Of a stretch of DNA of 64,000 bases, positions 54,388 to 64,000 are shown piece by piece; position 1 is the first letter of the stretch; each line of letters begins with the position of its first letter. Origin of the DNA: Trichobilharzia szidati (taxonomy: Eukaryota; Platyhelminthes; Trematoda; Strigeidida; Schistosomatidae); NCBI GenBank assembly GCA_944472155.2, contig OX235277.1:38512804-38576803 (forward strand), given 5' to 3'. Position numbers and translations under genes: made by a program. The notes below the pieces were generated by a model. The model did no database searches and had not been told where the DNA came from. It saw only the letters and a list, made by a program, of their open reading frames with translations.

Positions 54388-54436
54388 GTAGAGCCTGGAA
54401 GAGGAATTTATCGAAAAGAATATTTTTTGCTGGATT
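54388..54436 (+). ncRNA. Hammerhead-like motif, PLE-A 3' end
   Basis: TAGAGC, CTGGAAGA (core with an inserted base), GGAATTTATC, GAAA, AAGAATATTTTTT, then GCTGG. AGC/GCT remains as stem I. Inactive by inspection. Confidence 0.45.
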
Positions 54437-54747
54437 ATTTTGTGTTTTATATATGTCTGAATGAATATTTTTGCAATAGCATTAGTGTCAATTATTCATC
54501 TTCCAACTCCCATTTCTATCCCCCTGATCTCACAGACTGCTAGATTCTGAAAGAGTAACAGGCTGAGGAGCTGGTTTATGATGAAGTTATCAGTCATCAA
54601 GAAGATGTTGAATTATTCCTACAATGGGCAATATATCGAATTCGGTATTTTTTAAAGTTGAATCGCGATTTGAAATTTACACAATTCATTATGAAATTTC
54701 GACACAGTCTTCTTTGGAAACAGAAATTATTCAGATTACAAAAAATG

Positions 54748-55069
54748 CATTGGTTTTGTAGGGATTCTCTTTGATTGCATGGAGGATTTCATCATGAGCT
54801 GACATCAGTTTGAGAACCACTGGAAAACCTGCCACGGAGTACTGGACAGCTGTTTCGTCCTAGTTTGGGACTCTTCAGCAGCACGCGCCCACTGGCTCAA
54901 TGGTCTACGATCTCGCCTTGCAACCAGAAGGTCCTGGGTTCGAATCCCTGTGGGCGCGTACTGCTGAAGAGTTCCAAACTAGGACGAAACAGCTGTCCAG
55001 TACTCCCTGCAGGTTTTCCAGTGGTTCTCTAACTGATGTCAGCTCATGATGAAATCCTCCATGTAATCA
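54748..55069. mobile_element. TH foldback insertion with 11-bp target duplication
   Basis: TACAAAAAATG at 54737-54747 and 55070-55080. Arms 54779-54892 and 54950-55062 are near-perfect inverted copies of hammerhead-like block plus tail (both have the A6 change, CTGCTGA). Between them lies a single 57-base tRNA-like block: A-box-like TGGCTCAATGG near 54894, B-box GGGTTCGAATCCC near 54937. RNA of either strand would fold into a hairpin of more than 110 bp with the tRNA-like block as its loop. Confidence 0.85.
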
Positions 55070-55239
55070 TACAAAAAATGTGTCATTTGCCTTGAAATAT
55101 TAATATTATTATTATAACAACAAGGAAGGGATTTCCAATTCATGCATTCTAGTACTCCTAAGAAAGAGGTATTCAGTAAAGACTTATTGCTATCAGAGAT
55201 GACAAACGATACGCAAAAAATTACCCAATACAGTAACAT

Positions 55240-55421
55240 TAATTAGGCAATAACAAAAACAACCAGCACCAATCTCACCATCGACGGGAAACATTTGACA
55301 GAGGTTACTTTCTTCATTTATATGGCTAGGCAACATCTTTTCGACCACATGCAGTCGCAACACATGAGGATGTCGAAGCCGGACAGAATTGGAAAAGCAA
55401 GATAAGTCTTCATCAACCTGA
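55240..55421 (+). pseudogene. RTE fragment, left half, interrupted
   Basis: ISTNLTIDGKHLTEVTFFI-like residues and EDVEAGQNWKSKISLHQP-type sequence precede the insertion at 55421. The other half resumes at 56035. Confidence 0.6.
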
Positions 55422-56034
55422 TTATTATTATTATATTTTTTTATTCCTAGAGGAACATAGGGCTTCAGCCGTGCGTCTCCATTGCGTTCGGTTCTCTGCC
55501 AAAGTTTTCACCTGGCTCCATCTCTGCCCACACGTTTTCATCTCCTCTTCACATGACCTCCTCCGAGTCACCCTTGCACTGACGACCAACTCGCCGCTTC
55601 CCTTTCGGGTTCCACTCAAGCAATGGCTTGTCTTGTGATGTTCCTTGAGGGTTTCCTCAGAGTATGGCCAGCCAATCCATCTTCATTTCTTCCTGCATAT
55701 TTGTTTCACAATTGGTTCCTGGTTGGTTCGCTCCCAGAGATCTCTGTTGCTGATCTTTTCTGGCCATCTGATCTTGAGTATTACTGAGCGAAGACAACTG
55801 TTAATGAAGGTCTGTAGTTTGTATGAGATGACGCGCAGTGCAAGTCTCTGATCCGTATAGTAGCACTGACTTCACATTGGAGTTGAAAATCAGGATCTTA
55901 TTTTTCATGCTGAGTGCAGTGTGCTGTTGACATCCACACAGACTTGAAAGTAATGGAAGCTTGTCTTGCTTTTCCGATTCTTGCTTTGATATCCTCGTCA
56001 GTTCCGCTGCCTGTAGTTGAAACGATGCTTCCCA
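55422..56034 (-). mobile_element. RTE insertion nested in another RTE, 11-bp target duplication
   Basis: CATCAACCTGA at 55411-55421 and 56035-56045. Minus orientation: 5' truncated at GSIVSTTGSGTDEDIKARIG (56030-55985), then KNKILIFNSNVKSVLLYGSE, QTFINSCLRSVILKIRWPEK, NREPIVKQICRKK and WIGHTLRKPSRN. The C-terminus TWRRSCEEEMKTCGQRWSQV, KTLAENRTQWRRTAEALCSS, RNKK is followed by a (TTA/AAT)n tail at 55422-55436. Frames are nearly continuous, so this is one of the youngest RTE copies in the window. Confidence 0.85.
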
Positions 56035-56580
56035 CATCAACCTGAAAGTAGTTTGAAAATCCCCCGCACACGGTCAGCACAAAGAAGAAGACTTGGGTTG
56101 TCAACTCAGACTTGAAGCCAGTCATTCATGGGTCAGAAGCTTGGCCAGCGTGTCACGAAAAAGATTTTCAACAGACGAATGCAGACCTTTATAAACAGTT
56201 GCCTTCGCTCCATACTAGAGACCAAATGGCCAGAAAAAACTAAGTAACAAGAAACTCTGACTAGTAACAAACCAACCAAGAACCGATCACTCAAAAAATA
56301 TGTAGGAGAAAATGGAGATGGATTGATTGAACATACGTTGAAGAGGTCATCGAATGAAATCGCGCTCAATGCAGGCCATTGCTCAAATGGAATCTCAGTG
56401 GGAAGCGACGCGTGGGTGGTGGGTGTGAGGGTGACATGGACGGGATCGTGAGAGTTGAAGGAGGAGATGAGAGGTTATGGACAAGCGTGAACCCAACTTA
56501 AGAGAACAGCAGAAAATAGAAAAAAGTGAAGATGTCTTGTTGAAGCCTTACGTTCCACTCAGAACCAAAGGGGATAATAA
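56035..56580 (+). pseudogene. RTE fragment, right half, interrupted
   Basis: Continues the plus copy broken at 55421, though with extra sequence 56045-56100. Then MGQKLGQRVTKKIFNRRMQT, NSCLRSILETKWPEK, KWRWIEHTLKRS and the end GAAGCCTTACGTTCCACTCA with ATAATAATA tail. Confidence 0.6.
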
Positions 56581-56879
56581 TAATCAGGCATAGACTAAAT
56601 CAAAATTAATTAAGCCAATTAAGTGACGTAATACAATTGAGTGGACTGAGTAGATTTCACCTAGCACTAAGTGGCAGCTCATTCAAGATCAGTGTCATAA
56701 AGACTAGAAGCGAGAAAAATTACAGGTCAAATGTTTGGATTAAATGGGTATTATTGTAAATTCAATGATTGAACAAACTTCAACATACATAGTTTAGAAT
56801 TCTCATAGCTTTTGCGGTTTGAAGAAGTTTGATTAGTTGCCCCCATTTTATTAAGATTTCCGTATATCATATCAAAAGT
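56581..56879. other. Unassigned sequence
   Basis: No feature supported. Confidence 0.3.
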
Positions 56880-57075
56880 GTGTCTATGCTTCAGGTGTGA
56901 AAAATCTCACGAAACACGCAAACGGTCTAGGTTCGATTCTCGGTTGAAACACTCCTCTTAACCTCTCCTTACCTGTATTAAGCCCAAAAATGAGAGAAGA
57001 TTCGGCGTTAGGCTAATCATCTCACTCTGTAGAAATGTTGGAAGCCCTATGTTCCACTCGCAACACAAAGAAATG
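56880..57075 (+). mobile_element. SINE2 copy
   Basis: tRNA-like head with B-box AGGTTCGATTCTCGG near 56930; 3' end GGAAGCCCTATGTTCCACTC and GCAACACAAAGAAATG. The 3' end agrees with the RTE terminus at 56540-56570 (TTACGTTCCACTCAGAAC), 470 bases upstream. Confidence 0.6.
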
Positions 57076-57450
57076 TAAACAACACCATATCAAAAGTGTA
57101 ATAAGGAAAATAACTATCAGGCCTTACTTGATATCTTCTAGCTGCATCGATTCAAGGAACTAATTAAGACGTGAGTCATTCAGTTACTCTAAACGTTTGT
57201 GAAAAAATGAGTTTATTTCTGAACTGTCTGCCTGTCTGTCACAAATTGCTCTTATTCAAAGAATCATTGAAAAACAAAACGCAGTTAGTAAACGTTTTCA
57301 ACGAGTTTGATAGGAATTGTAGACAAGTTAACCTGTGAAAATTAAGAACCATTGGTTTACGATTTATAACTTCAGCTTCAACGGTGTCATTTATTGTAAT
57401 GAGCTAATGGTACATAGATAAACTAAATAAATAAAGTTTATAACGAGAAA
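57076..57450. other. Unassigned sequence
   Basis: No feature supported. Confidence 0.3.
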
Positions 57451-57905
57451 AACGCAGCAAGTTAGCATGAACTCGATAGATGACCTTAAAATCATGGTCA
57501 TGGTTGGTAGAGTGACAGAAGTCGATCAAGTTTTCCAGAATATAGCCTCTCACACCCTTTCTTTTCTCCCGTGTAAAGTCATACTAGAGAAAGGGATATT
57601 GGTCGTAGTCAGAGAACGCTTTCCACATCGGTAGGAGGACATATTCTGCAACTTGGTTTTACAGGGGAGAAAGGAAGGATTTGAAAGTCTCTATTTTGGA
57701 ACACTTGATCGACTTCTGTTACTGTACCAACTCTGATCATGATTTTAAGATCATCTGTCGAATTCATGCCAACTTGTTGCGTTTATTTTCATTCGAGACT
57801 TCTAAAGACAGCAGAGAACTTGACTATTCATGAATTTAATTAGGCTAGAACTTTGTTTAAAAGAGAATTATGTTCAGTCCTTATTTCTGCTTTGGCCATA
57901 GAGGG
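57451..57905 (+). mobile_element. PLE-A type remnant containing an inverted repeat
   Basis: Arms 57451-57537 and 57697-57784 are inverted copies (about 85 percent alike by eye). The plus arm encodes WNTLIDFCYCTNSDHDFKII, CRIHANL, equivalent to the EHLVD...FKIIYRI segment of PLE-A, and C-terminal traces QKRIMFSPYFCFGHRGI extend to 57905. Unlike other foldbacks here, the duplicated part is coding, not the 3' end. Confidence 0.55.
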
Positions 57906-58104
57906 ATAAACATTTATTTATTTTTGATTTTGTTTATTCTGCTGAATAAAAGTCACCTAGACACCTAATATCAAACTACATCAAGGTCATTTCCATTAAT
58001 ACTAGAGTGATTTTACTTTCAGTATGACCATGAGTCGAATGTCAACCCATGAAATTCATGAGAACACCTCAACTCCTCAAATATTATATGGTAAAGGAGA
58101 TTTT

Positions 58105-59190
58105 ATTGATATAAGTATAAAACTTGGGAACTGTGGTAGAGTATAGCTCCATTATGGATAAGATTTTATTTTGATAAATCACACAGTGAAGTGTTATACA
58201 GTAATATTAACTGATGACTACATTTCGAGCACAAACTATTGCTCATAATCATATCAAGTTACTCACACAACTTTCTTGCTTCATTTATATACATGAGTAA
58301 AAAGTGATGACCAGATATTTGAATAAAAATCAATTTAAGATGAAGTACATTCAGGAATAATAATATTAGTGTTATCAATCAAGTACAATAAGATGGGAAA
58401 TAAGATGTTTTTATAGTCAAAATAAATAAATAACTTGTTAGAATGTTTTAATTTGTGTGAATTGAAATAGAATTTTAAGACTATTTATTATCCTCTGATT
58501 TGACTGGTAGTAATAATATCTTCCATATTTCTGGTATTTGCATTGAGTCATTTCTGTTGCATGTGTTGGATGTAGACTCGATGAAGGAGGATTCTGTAAT
58601 CAATCTCTTTCTCTGTTTCCACCTACCTATATTACGTTTAGAATTTTGACTCTGTCCCACCCACCCTATTTTGTGGTTGTGTGTTAACGTATGCAATGCG
58701 ATTGCTGAGTTATTTTCTAAATCACTTATCTTCGCGGGTGGGGTCAATCATTCTAACCTTAGCTAAATTCTTATGTTCTGATAATCTCACTACTCTTGAT
58801 CTACTAGTTTGACCTATATAGTTGACCTCACTCACAGTCATTGCAATGTGTTTTGTATGTTGTATTATTTTGTTTAATTGGGTCAACCGACAGGGTCCTT
58901 CAGCCTACAGAGCTTGTCCTATCTGACTGAGTTTGTAGGTTCGGTGAAACTAATAATGATTACATAAATAAGAGAGAATATAAGGCATCTACTGTTATAC
59001 CATATAAGGAGGAGACATCTGAGACCCTCCCTAGGTAGAATTCTCAATTAAGCAGGAATTAGAGTGGTGGCATTCCAATCTACAAACTCACTCAGACCAA
59101 TAATCTGTGCTTGAAACGTCATCAGTTAATATTACTGTATAACAGCACTATGTGACTTATCAAAATAAAATTTTATCTATAAAGCAGATT
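58105..59190 (-). mobile_element. PLE-D copy with inverted 3'-end arm on its 5' side
   Basis: Minus element: 3' end at 58110-58290, C-terminal frame 58747-58481 (KISDLENNSAIALHTLTHNH, KIGW, NSKRNIGRWKQRKRLITESS, NTCNRNDSMQIPEIWKILLL). Eroded Cys/YIGQ part near 58800-58850 and RT-side remnants (KLCRLKDPVG) to 59095. Then 59096-59185 is the 3' end again in plus orientation (GTGCTTGAAACGTCATCAGT). The hammerhead-like tail at 58265-58215 shows GAGCA/TGCTC and GAAATGTAGTCATCAG. Confidence 0.7.
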
Positions 59191-59227
59191 TTAATTGAAC
59201 GAAATATTCCGTTCATTTTAAACACTT

Positions 59228-59475
59228 CTTAAATAGCCCAGAGTACGTCAGGGGTTCAGCGGTAACACACTCACCACCTATCAACATGGTCAGGGGATCG
59301 ACACCTAGCCGAAGCACTCCTAAACCTTCCTGGGCTGATAGTAAGCCCCAGAAAGAGGCAAACTTGGGCGGAGAGCTAACAACCACACCCCATAAAACTG
59401 AAACCACCTCTACCGAACCTTCAAATCTTTACCTTAAATTCCTATATTCCACTGTGAAAGCAAAAGAATAAAATG
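59228..59475 (+). mobile_element. SINE2, best-preserved copy
   Basis: Head with A-box-like TTCAGCGGTAACACAC (59257) and B-box-like GGGGATCGACACC (59293). Body CCTTCCTGGGCTGATAGTAA, CCACCTCTACCGAACC; 3' end CCTATATTCCACTGTGAAAG with an AAAGAATAAAATG tail. RTE-like terminus as in the other copies. Confidence 0.65.
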
Positions 59476-59534
59476 AATAAATTACATAGCGTACAGCTAG
59501 TGTATTTCGAGTTATTATCAAGCGAAACAAATTC

Positions 59535-59602
59535 CCCATAGAGTCCTAAACAAGGACAAAATAGCTGTCCAGTGATTTTTGCTAGTTTTCAACAATTCCC
59601 TA
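59535..59602 (+). mobile_element. TH hammerhead-plus-tail fragment
   Basis: GAGTCCTAAACAAGGACAAA, ATAGCTGTCCAGTGA: stem II GTCC/GGAC kept, GAAA reduced to AAAA. Cut by the PLE-A2 insertion that follows. Confidence 0.5.
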
Positions 59603-60215
59603 AATTAAGAACACAATATTCAGCGAAGAGACTCTTTTCAACGAATTTATCATCATGCTGTACAAGCTGTACATGAAATAATAATAACAGTAATATGAAA
59701 TGCAATCAAAATATTTGTGATTATAATCATAGTTTAATGTCAAGTGGCAAAATAATTAATTGCATGGAGGATTTCATCATGAGCTGACAAGGCAATTCAT
59801 GACTTTAAGCCCGACCTTTGTGTACAAAAGAAGTATGTACAATCCTTACTTCTGCCCTGGCCGTAGAGGGATAGATATTTATTTATTTGTTTATTTAGCC
59901 ACACTATGTACTTTCCTCTTATTACTACGATTATTATTATTATTACTTTTGTCACTTTGAATCTTTTCCACTTGATCCACTAGTCATTTTAAACACAAAA
60001 TTATTAAATTTTAAATTTTTATTTTTACAGTGTTGAATTCCATTTTATCAAATTTCACACCATGTTATGTAACATTTTATATTCGTCTACTAATCCTTTA
60101 ATTATGTACCCCTTTCCAACATCTATACACCTTATGTATTATTCTATATACGACTGTACACCTTGATAATAAATTCGTTGAAAAGAGTCTCTTCGCTGAA
60201 TATTGTGTTCTTAAT
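59603..60215 (+). mobile_element. PLE-A2 copy with inverted left arm and TH-derived filler
   Basis: The left arm 59603-59755 (minus 3' tail with hammerhead-like motif 59619-59662) mirrors the end at 60155-60214. In between, a 24-base piece identical to the TH tail (GGAGGATTTCATCATGAGCT at 59765) precedes the coding remnant HDFKPDLCVQKKYVQSLLLP and WP at about 59800-59860. The hammerhead-like motif at the right end, 60155-60203, has ACCTTGATAATAAATTCGTT, GAAA, AAGAG/CTCTT. Confidence 0.7.
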
Positions 60216-60248
60216 GCTAAAATGGGAATTATTAAATTATTGAAAAAA

Positions 60249-60910
60249 TTGTAAAAAATTATATTTGTAAAGTCTCAGCGAGATTGAAATGAGCAATTCC
60301 AACGTTTCGTTCGGCAATCTGGTCCGAACTTCTCCAGGGAAATTAATCGAAATTAACATAATAGAGGTTTATATATAAAAAGGAACATCACCTAAACACC
60401 ATAATTTTGAAAATACGTCTAATCATAAAATTTTAGATACTAACAGTTTGAACAGACATGAAGGCGTCATGTTAGCTGATGCATAGGAAATCCTTATTAA
60501 TAAATAAAAATGGATATGTATCACTAATTATTAATACTTGGTCAAAATTCTCGACTGGCCATATCTTCTTATGGAGACGTTAAGAAATGTTTTACAACTG
60601 TTCACCCACACACACACATACACACTCTGTTTAAAGTGTTTAACAAAGGTAGACCAATATTTGTAAGTCCGAGGTCAAATTTTGATCATAGCTCATAAAA
60701 ATTTTGTTTATTATACTTGTTGATACTTTTTGCGTGACTCATTATTGGACAAATTTTTAAAAACAAGTGATGTTCCTTTTTATATATAAACCTCTGTTAT
60801 GTTAATTTCGATTAATTTCCCTGAAGAAGTTCGGACCAGATTGCCAGACGAAACGTTGGAATTACTCATTTCAATCTCGCTGAGACTTTACAAATATAAT
60901 TTTTTACAAA
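60249..60910. mobile_element. Foldback element with outward hammerhead-like motifs
   Basis: Arms 60249-60391 and 60767-60910 are inverted copies, nearly identical by eye, around a 375-bp centre with a (CA)n tract. In the right arm CTGAAGA at 60821, stem II GTTCGG/CCAGAC, GAAA, ACGT, T, then GGAA pairing with TTCC before the core. The left arm has the matching minus motif at 60299-60338 with perfect stem II GTTCGG/CCGAAC. Same grammar as the PLE ends, but the centre has no recognisable coding remnant. Confidence 0.75.
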
Positions 60911-61549
60911 TGTCTACTTCTCACTCGGCGCGCAAATATTTTAGAACTATTCTGTCAAATCTTGGCGATAGTTCATTTGAGTTTAAAAAATTCCCTAAAT
61001 GAATAAAAGTTCATGATCCGTTTTGATACTCAATTTTGTTTAAATTTCAAATTACGTATGCACTACATTGAACATTCAATGAATATTTCATGTTAATAAA
61101 CTGTCACTTCGACTGTCAACAAGTGGAATGCAATACAATTTGAATGACCCTTCAAATTGATTGACGTCACATTGAAACAAACAACAATAATATTGATTTG
61201 AATATAATTTTACACATTGTTCATTGGATAAGTAGACAGAATATTCATGATTAATACTCGTAGAATTAATTAGAACCACGTGAAGCTATCGGTTTAAGTT
61301 TATGATGGATGTTGATATTGAAGTGTTGGCGATACGTTTCATGACTGATTGTTTTTCGGAATGATGTATGTATTACAACATTCAAAAGGAACTGAGTAGT
61401 GAACGAAATCTGTGGACTAGAAGTTCAGTGTGACCACTAAATTCATTGACAAGACAGTGTGATATGCTTAGTTTGGTAGCTTGTAAAGAAGAGACCCTTG
61501 ACAGATATACTGTTACAGAATATACACATTTGATCATAGGGAATAATAA
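60911..61549. other. Unassigned sequence
   Basis: AT-rich; no feature supported. Confidence 0.3.
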
Positions 61550-62265
61550 AAAGACAGTTGCAGCGAAGAAAATTTTCTTTTTTCGACGAAGTCATCAACT
61601 AGACAGCTGTACATTCGTGTATTTATAATAAATGGGTAGGAAAGTTCCAGAATAATTTCCGGTCAAGGGTCAAATTAATAAAAATTACAATTAGGAATTA
61701 AAATGACATAAACAGGAGGAATGGGATGGATAAAACTCAAACAAAGTAGCATCATAATTACTGAGAAGATTGACATTGATTGTGCAATTAGGGGTTAGAA
61801 ATGTAGAAATAACAACAATAGACAGGATGTTTGGATAAAAATCTAGTGGGATCATAACTAATGTGACGAATAATTGTTTATGCAATCAGGGATTAAATAT
61901 GTAGAAATAATAAAATGACAAAATAGACAGGAAGTTCGGATATGAAAATATGGCAGTGTAAATAGGGATTAAGAAAAACTTCAAAATAACATGAATAAAT
62001 AGGAAGTTTGCATAAGAAAGGCAATAGGATAGTCACTATTGAAAGAATTACCTGTTTATGATGGCCATGGCAGGGACAAGGGTTGAACGTATTTCTTTTG
62101 GACGCATAGCGTGGGTTTGAGCTTTTGGATAGCTAGTGCCTCAGCTATGCTCAGATGTCCTAATTTTACTCCTTTTGATAGGTTTGATCGAATCTTGTAT
62201 ATTATTTTGAAGGATTTTTCGAATGGCACTAAATGTCCTGAATTGACCAGATGTTCTACCACGGA
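61550..62265 (-). mobile_element. PLE-A3 copy, 5'-truncated
   Basis: Minus element. Frame 62262-62056 encodes MVEHLVNSGHLVPFEKSFKI, IYKIRSNLSKGVKLGHLSIA, EALAIQKLKPTLCVQKKYVQ, PLSLPWPS, the intact C-terminal endonuclease region missing in the 51913 copy. The tail 62050-61615 matches the arms of that copy and ends in a hammerhead-like motif at 61613-61559 (TTGATGA, CTTCGTC, GAAA, long palindromic AAAATTTT stem III, CTTC, GCTGC). No inverted arm here. Confidence 0.75.
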
Positions 62266-62414
62266 ACTATATACATATATATACTCTCAGGATGCATTCT
62301 AAGAAGTTTCAAAGCTAGGCCTATGCCTTAGCGTCCACTGAATTCTTACGTCTGCTGTATGAATTCAGTGCCGCCAACAATTACATAACTCATCCAACAG
62401 TTGTATGATAATGC

Positions 62415-63455
62415 TACATGTCAGGTAATCCACAGAGAGAGATTTACGGAATCCTTCGAAGTCAAAACGCCAGTAAGAATAGTTCGCCTACTACCTCCAG
62501 TGGTTTTGCTGATTGTGGTATACTGTATAATGCGACAGATAGCAGACAACGAGGAGACAGGGATAAAATGAACCCAAACGAAAATTCGGAGGATCTGGAC
62601 TTCGCCAATGTGAAATATGTCTGATTTCCCACAAACACTGGAGGATATGCAAGTGGAAAGCAAAAAGTTGGCAGAAGAAGCATCCAGAGAAGATAGGACT
62701 ACAGGTGAACACAGAGAAAATAGAGTTGATAATGAAGATTCCTGACCACCAGCAACAGCAACAACGACAGACAACAGTCAGCATAAGTGAGAGAAATCTA
62801 AAAGAAGCAACCTCCTTTGTCTATCTGCCTGGGAAGCATTATTTCAACTACAGGGGCACGGAACTGATGAAGATATTGAATCGAGGATTGGGGTAGCAGG
62901 GCAGGCTTCCATCACTCTCAAGTTTGTGTGGAAATCAACAGTACTCAGCATGAAAAATAAGATCCGGATTTTCAACTTCAATGTGAAGTCAGTGCTACTT
63001 ACTATACGGATCAGAGACTTGGCGCCGTGTCACGAAGGGTACTTTTAACAAACTACAAATCTTCATCAACAGTTGTCTTCGCTCAGTAACACTCAAGATC
63101 AGACGGCTGGCCAGAAAAGATCAGCAACAGTGGGGGATCTATGATAATGAGCGAGTCAACCCAGCAGGAGCCGATTGTGCAACAAATATGTGGGAAAAAG
63201 TGGAGGTGGATTGGTGGCCATACTCTGAGAAAACAAATCATCAAGTGACATCACACACCAGGTCACTGCTCGAGTGGAACCCAAATGGGAAGCGGTGACT
63301 TAGTCGTCAGTTCGAGGGTGACATGGAGGAGGCCATGTGAAGAGGAGATGAAATTATGTGGGCAGACGTGGAGCCAGGTGAAAACGCAATGGAGACTTGC
63401 GGCTGAAGCCTTATGTTTCTCTAGGAACTGAAGGAAACAGTAACAATCAATAATA
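62415..63455 (+). pseudogene. RTE RT motif region to 3' end
   Basis: QREIYGILRSQNASKNSSPT and SEDLDFANVKYV (RT motif C, FADD changed to FANV) at 62418-62624. Then frames with GLQVNTEKIELIMKIPDHQQ, SERNLKEATSFVYLPGKHYF, ITLKFVWKSTVLSMKNKIRI, FNFNVKSVLLTIRIRDLAPC, RLARKDQQQWGIYDNERV, WRWIGGHTLRKQII and the final AEALCFSRN-like end at about 63415-63435. Extends further upstream than other RTE copies but has lost the catalytic pair. Confidence 0.7.
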
Positions 63456-63539
63456 ATACTGTATGATTTCGTCAGCCGGTTTCGACCAGTAATTCTGCCT
63501 AGACTCATACGGTAGTTGACATAGGGCGAACTCTAATTA

Positions 63540-63890
63540 ATATTATTATTATTGTTGTTATTATTCTCTCAGACTCTGAGTGGAACATAGGTCTTCAGTA
63601 GAACACTTCCATCTTACTCTGTTCTCCGAAGTATTTTAGCTTATCACACGATTGCCCATTGGCTTTAACTTCCTTCTCATTTAATCTCCTCCTTGTCACA
63701 CTTGGAACAACGCCAAATTCGTCGCTTCCAATTCGGATTCCACTCGAGGGTCTGCCTAGCGTGATATATCTCTCAACGGTCTCCTCAGCATATGTTATAT
63801 CCATCTCCACTTTCGTTTACATGTTTGTTGGGAAATAGTTCCTTGTTTCGTTCGTTGTCACAGTTGCCTGTTGCTTATCAGCCTGCTTAA
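63540..63890 (-). pseudogene. RTE 3'-terminal fragment
   Basis: Minus frame 63810-63595: MEMDITYAEETVERYITLGR, PSSGIRIGSDEFGVVPSVTR, RRLNEKEVKANGQSCDKLKY, FGEQSKMEVFY, a diverged RTE C-terminus. ATT repeats at 63540-63560 are its tail. Stands tail to tail with the previous copy. Confidence 0.6.
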
Positions 63891-64000
63891 AACTTGGGCT
63901 ATCAAAAAACTTCCACCTCTCTCTATTGCATATATTTTCTCCCATCGTGGTTTGTTTAAATCGACTAAGATACCACGTCTAATGGTGTTATTATCTACTA

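Larger units (their letters stand above)
53388..54440 (+). mobile_element. PLE-A copy, 5'-truncated, with hammerhead-like 3' end
   Basis: Starts within the RT thumb at about 53388, coding to 54182, AT-rich tail to 54387 and a hammerhead-like motif at 54388-54436. No inverted left arm is visible in this copy, in contrast to PLE-A2 and A3. Confidence 0.75.

Noticed and set aside
54893..54950. Possible functional tRNA gene
   Set aside because: A- and B-box words are present, but no acceptor stem or cloverleaf of normal length; it is a tRNA-like part of a TH insertion.
62421..62784. Long Ser/Cys/Val-rich minus frames (117 and 97 codons)
   Set aside because: They are antisense shadows of the RTE pseudogene on plus.

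Overview
The window reads as repeat-filled intergenic or intronic DNA of a schistosome-type flatworm (blood fluke). This rests on the AT-rich composition, the number of different Penelope-like retroelements (PLEs) with GIY-YIG endonuclease tails, RTE-type non-LTR fragments with an (AAT)n-like 3' tail, tRNA-derived SINEs, and degenerate hammerhead ribozymes of the SM-alpha type known from Schistosoma. Species cannot be named from sequence alone. I recognise no complete host gene. One stretch looks like a host exon (3064-3427, minus) and a second is a much weaker candidate (14556-14690, plus).

Family names are local to this report. PLE-A, A2, A3, B, C, D, E, F and G are groups of PLE fragments. 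The best are PLE-C at 49200-50760 (RT with YVDD plus GIY-YIG), PLE-A at 53388-54440, PLE-A2 at 8491-9812 (whole insertion with a 13-bp target duplication), PLE-A3 at 51913-52999 (15-bp duplication, nested in a PLE-D) and PLE-B at 27700-29115. All coding parts are broken. RTE fragments lie at 1590, 19350, 24770, 29117, 30590, 39050, 40445, 47575, 55240-56580, 62415 and 63540. SINEs with tRNA-like heads form at least three further families.

The commonest repeat is a roughly 350-400-bp unit, here called TH (tRNA-like plus hammerhead-like), with about 30 copies across the window. Read on its own plus strand it has a leader, a tRNA-like block with A-box and B-box motifs, a hammerhead-like block and a short tail. 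Many insertions begin with an inverted copy of the hammerhead-plus-tail end, so the insertion folds back on itself. Three have clear 11-14-bp target duplications (11104-11267, 16694-17054, 54748-55069), and some contain head-to-tail units. PLE-A2, A3, B, C and D insertions show the same layout (5'-truncated body, inverted copy of the hammerhead-bearing 3' end on the left). The inference is that PLE machinery moves TH units, possibly from circular or multimeric RNA made by ribozyme self-processing.

Layout: 0-14 kb, TH, PLE-D inverted dimer, PLE-A, B, A2 and G, and SINEs; 14-24 kb, PLE-A, C, E and B with nested TH; 24-34 kb, RTE and PLE-B; 34-49 kb, TH clusters, SINEs, RTE and a repeat-poor microsatellite-rich stretch (43.6-45.2 kb); 49-64 kb, PLE-C, D, A3 and A, nested RTE copies, a foldback element at 60.2-60.9 kb and RTE ends. 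The genes do not form a working pathway. What is shared is a retroelement life cycle: PLEs supply RT plus endonuclease, RTEs probably supply machinery for SINEs that carry an RTE-like 3' end, and ribozyme motifs mark PLE, TH and SM-alpha-like ends.
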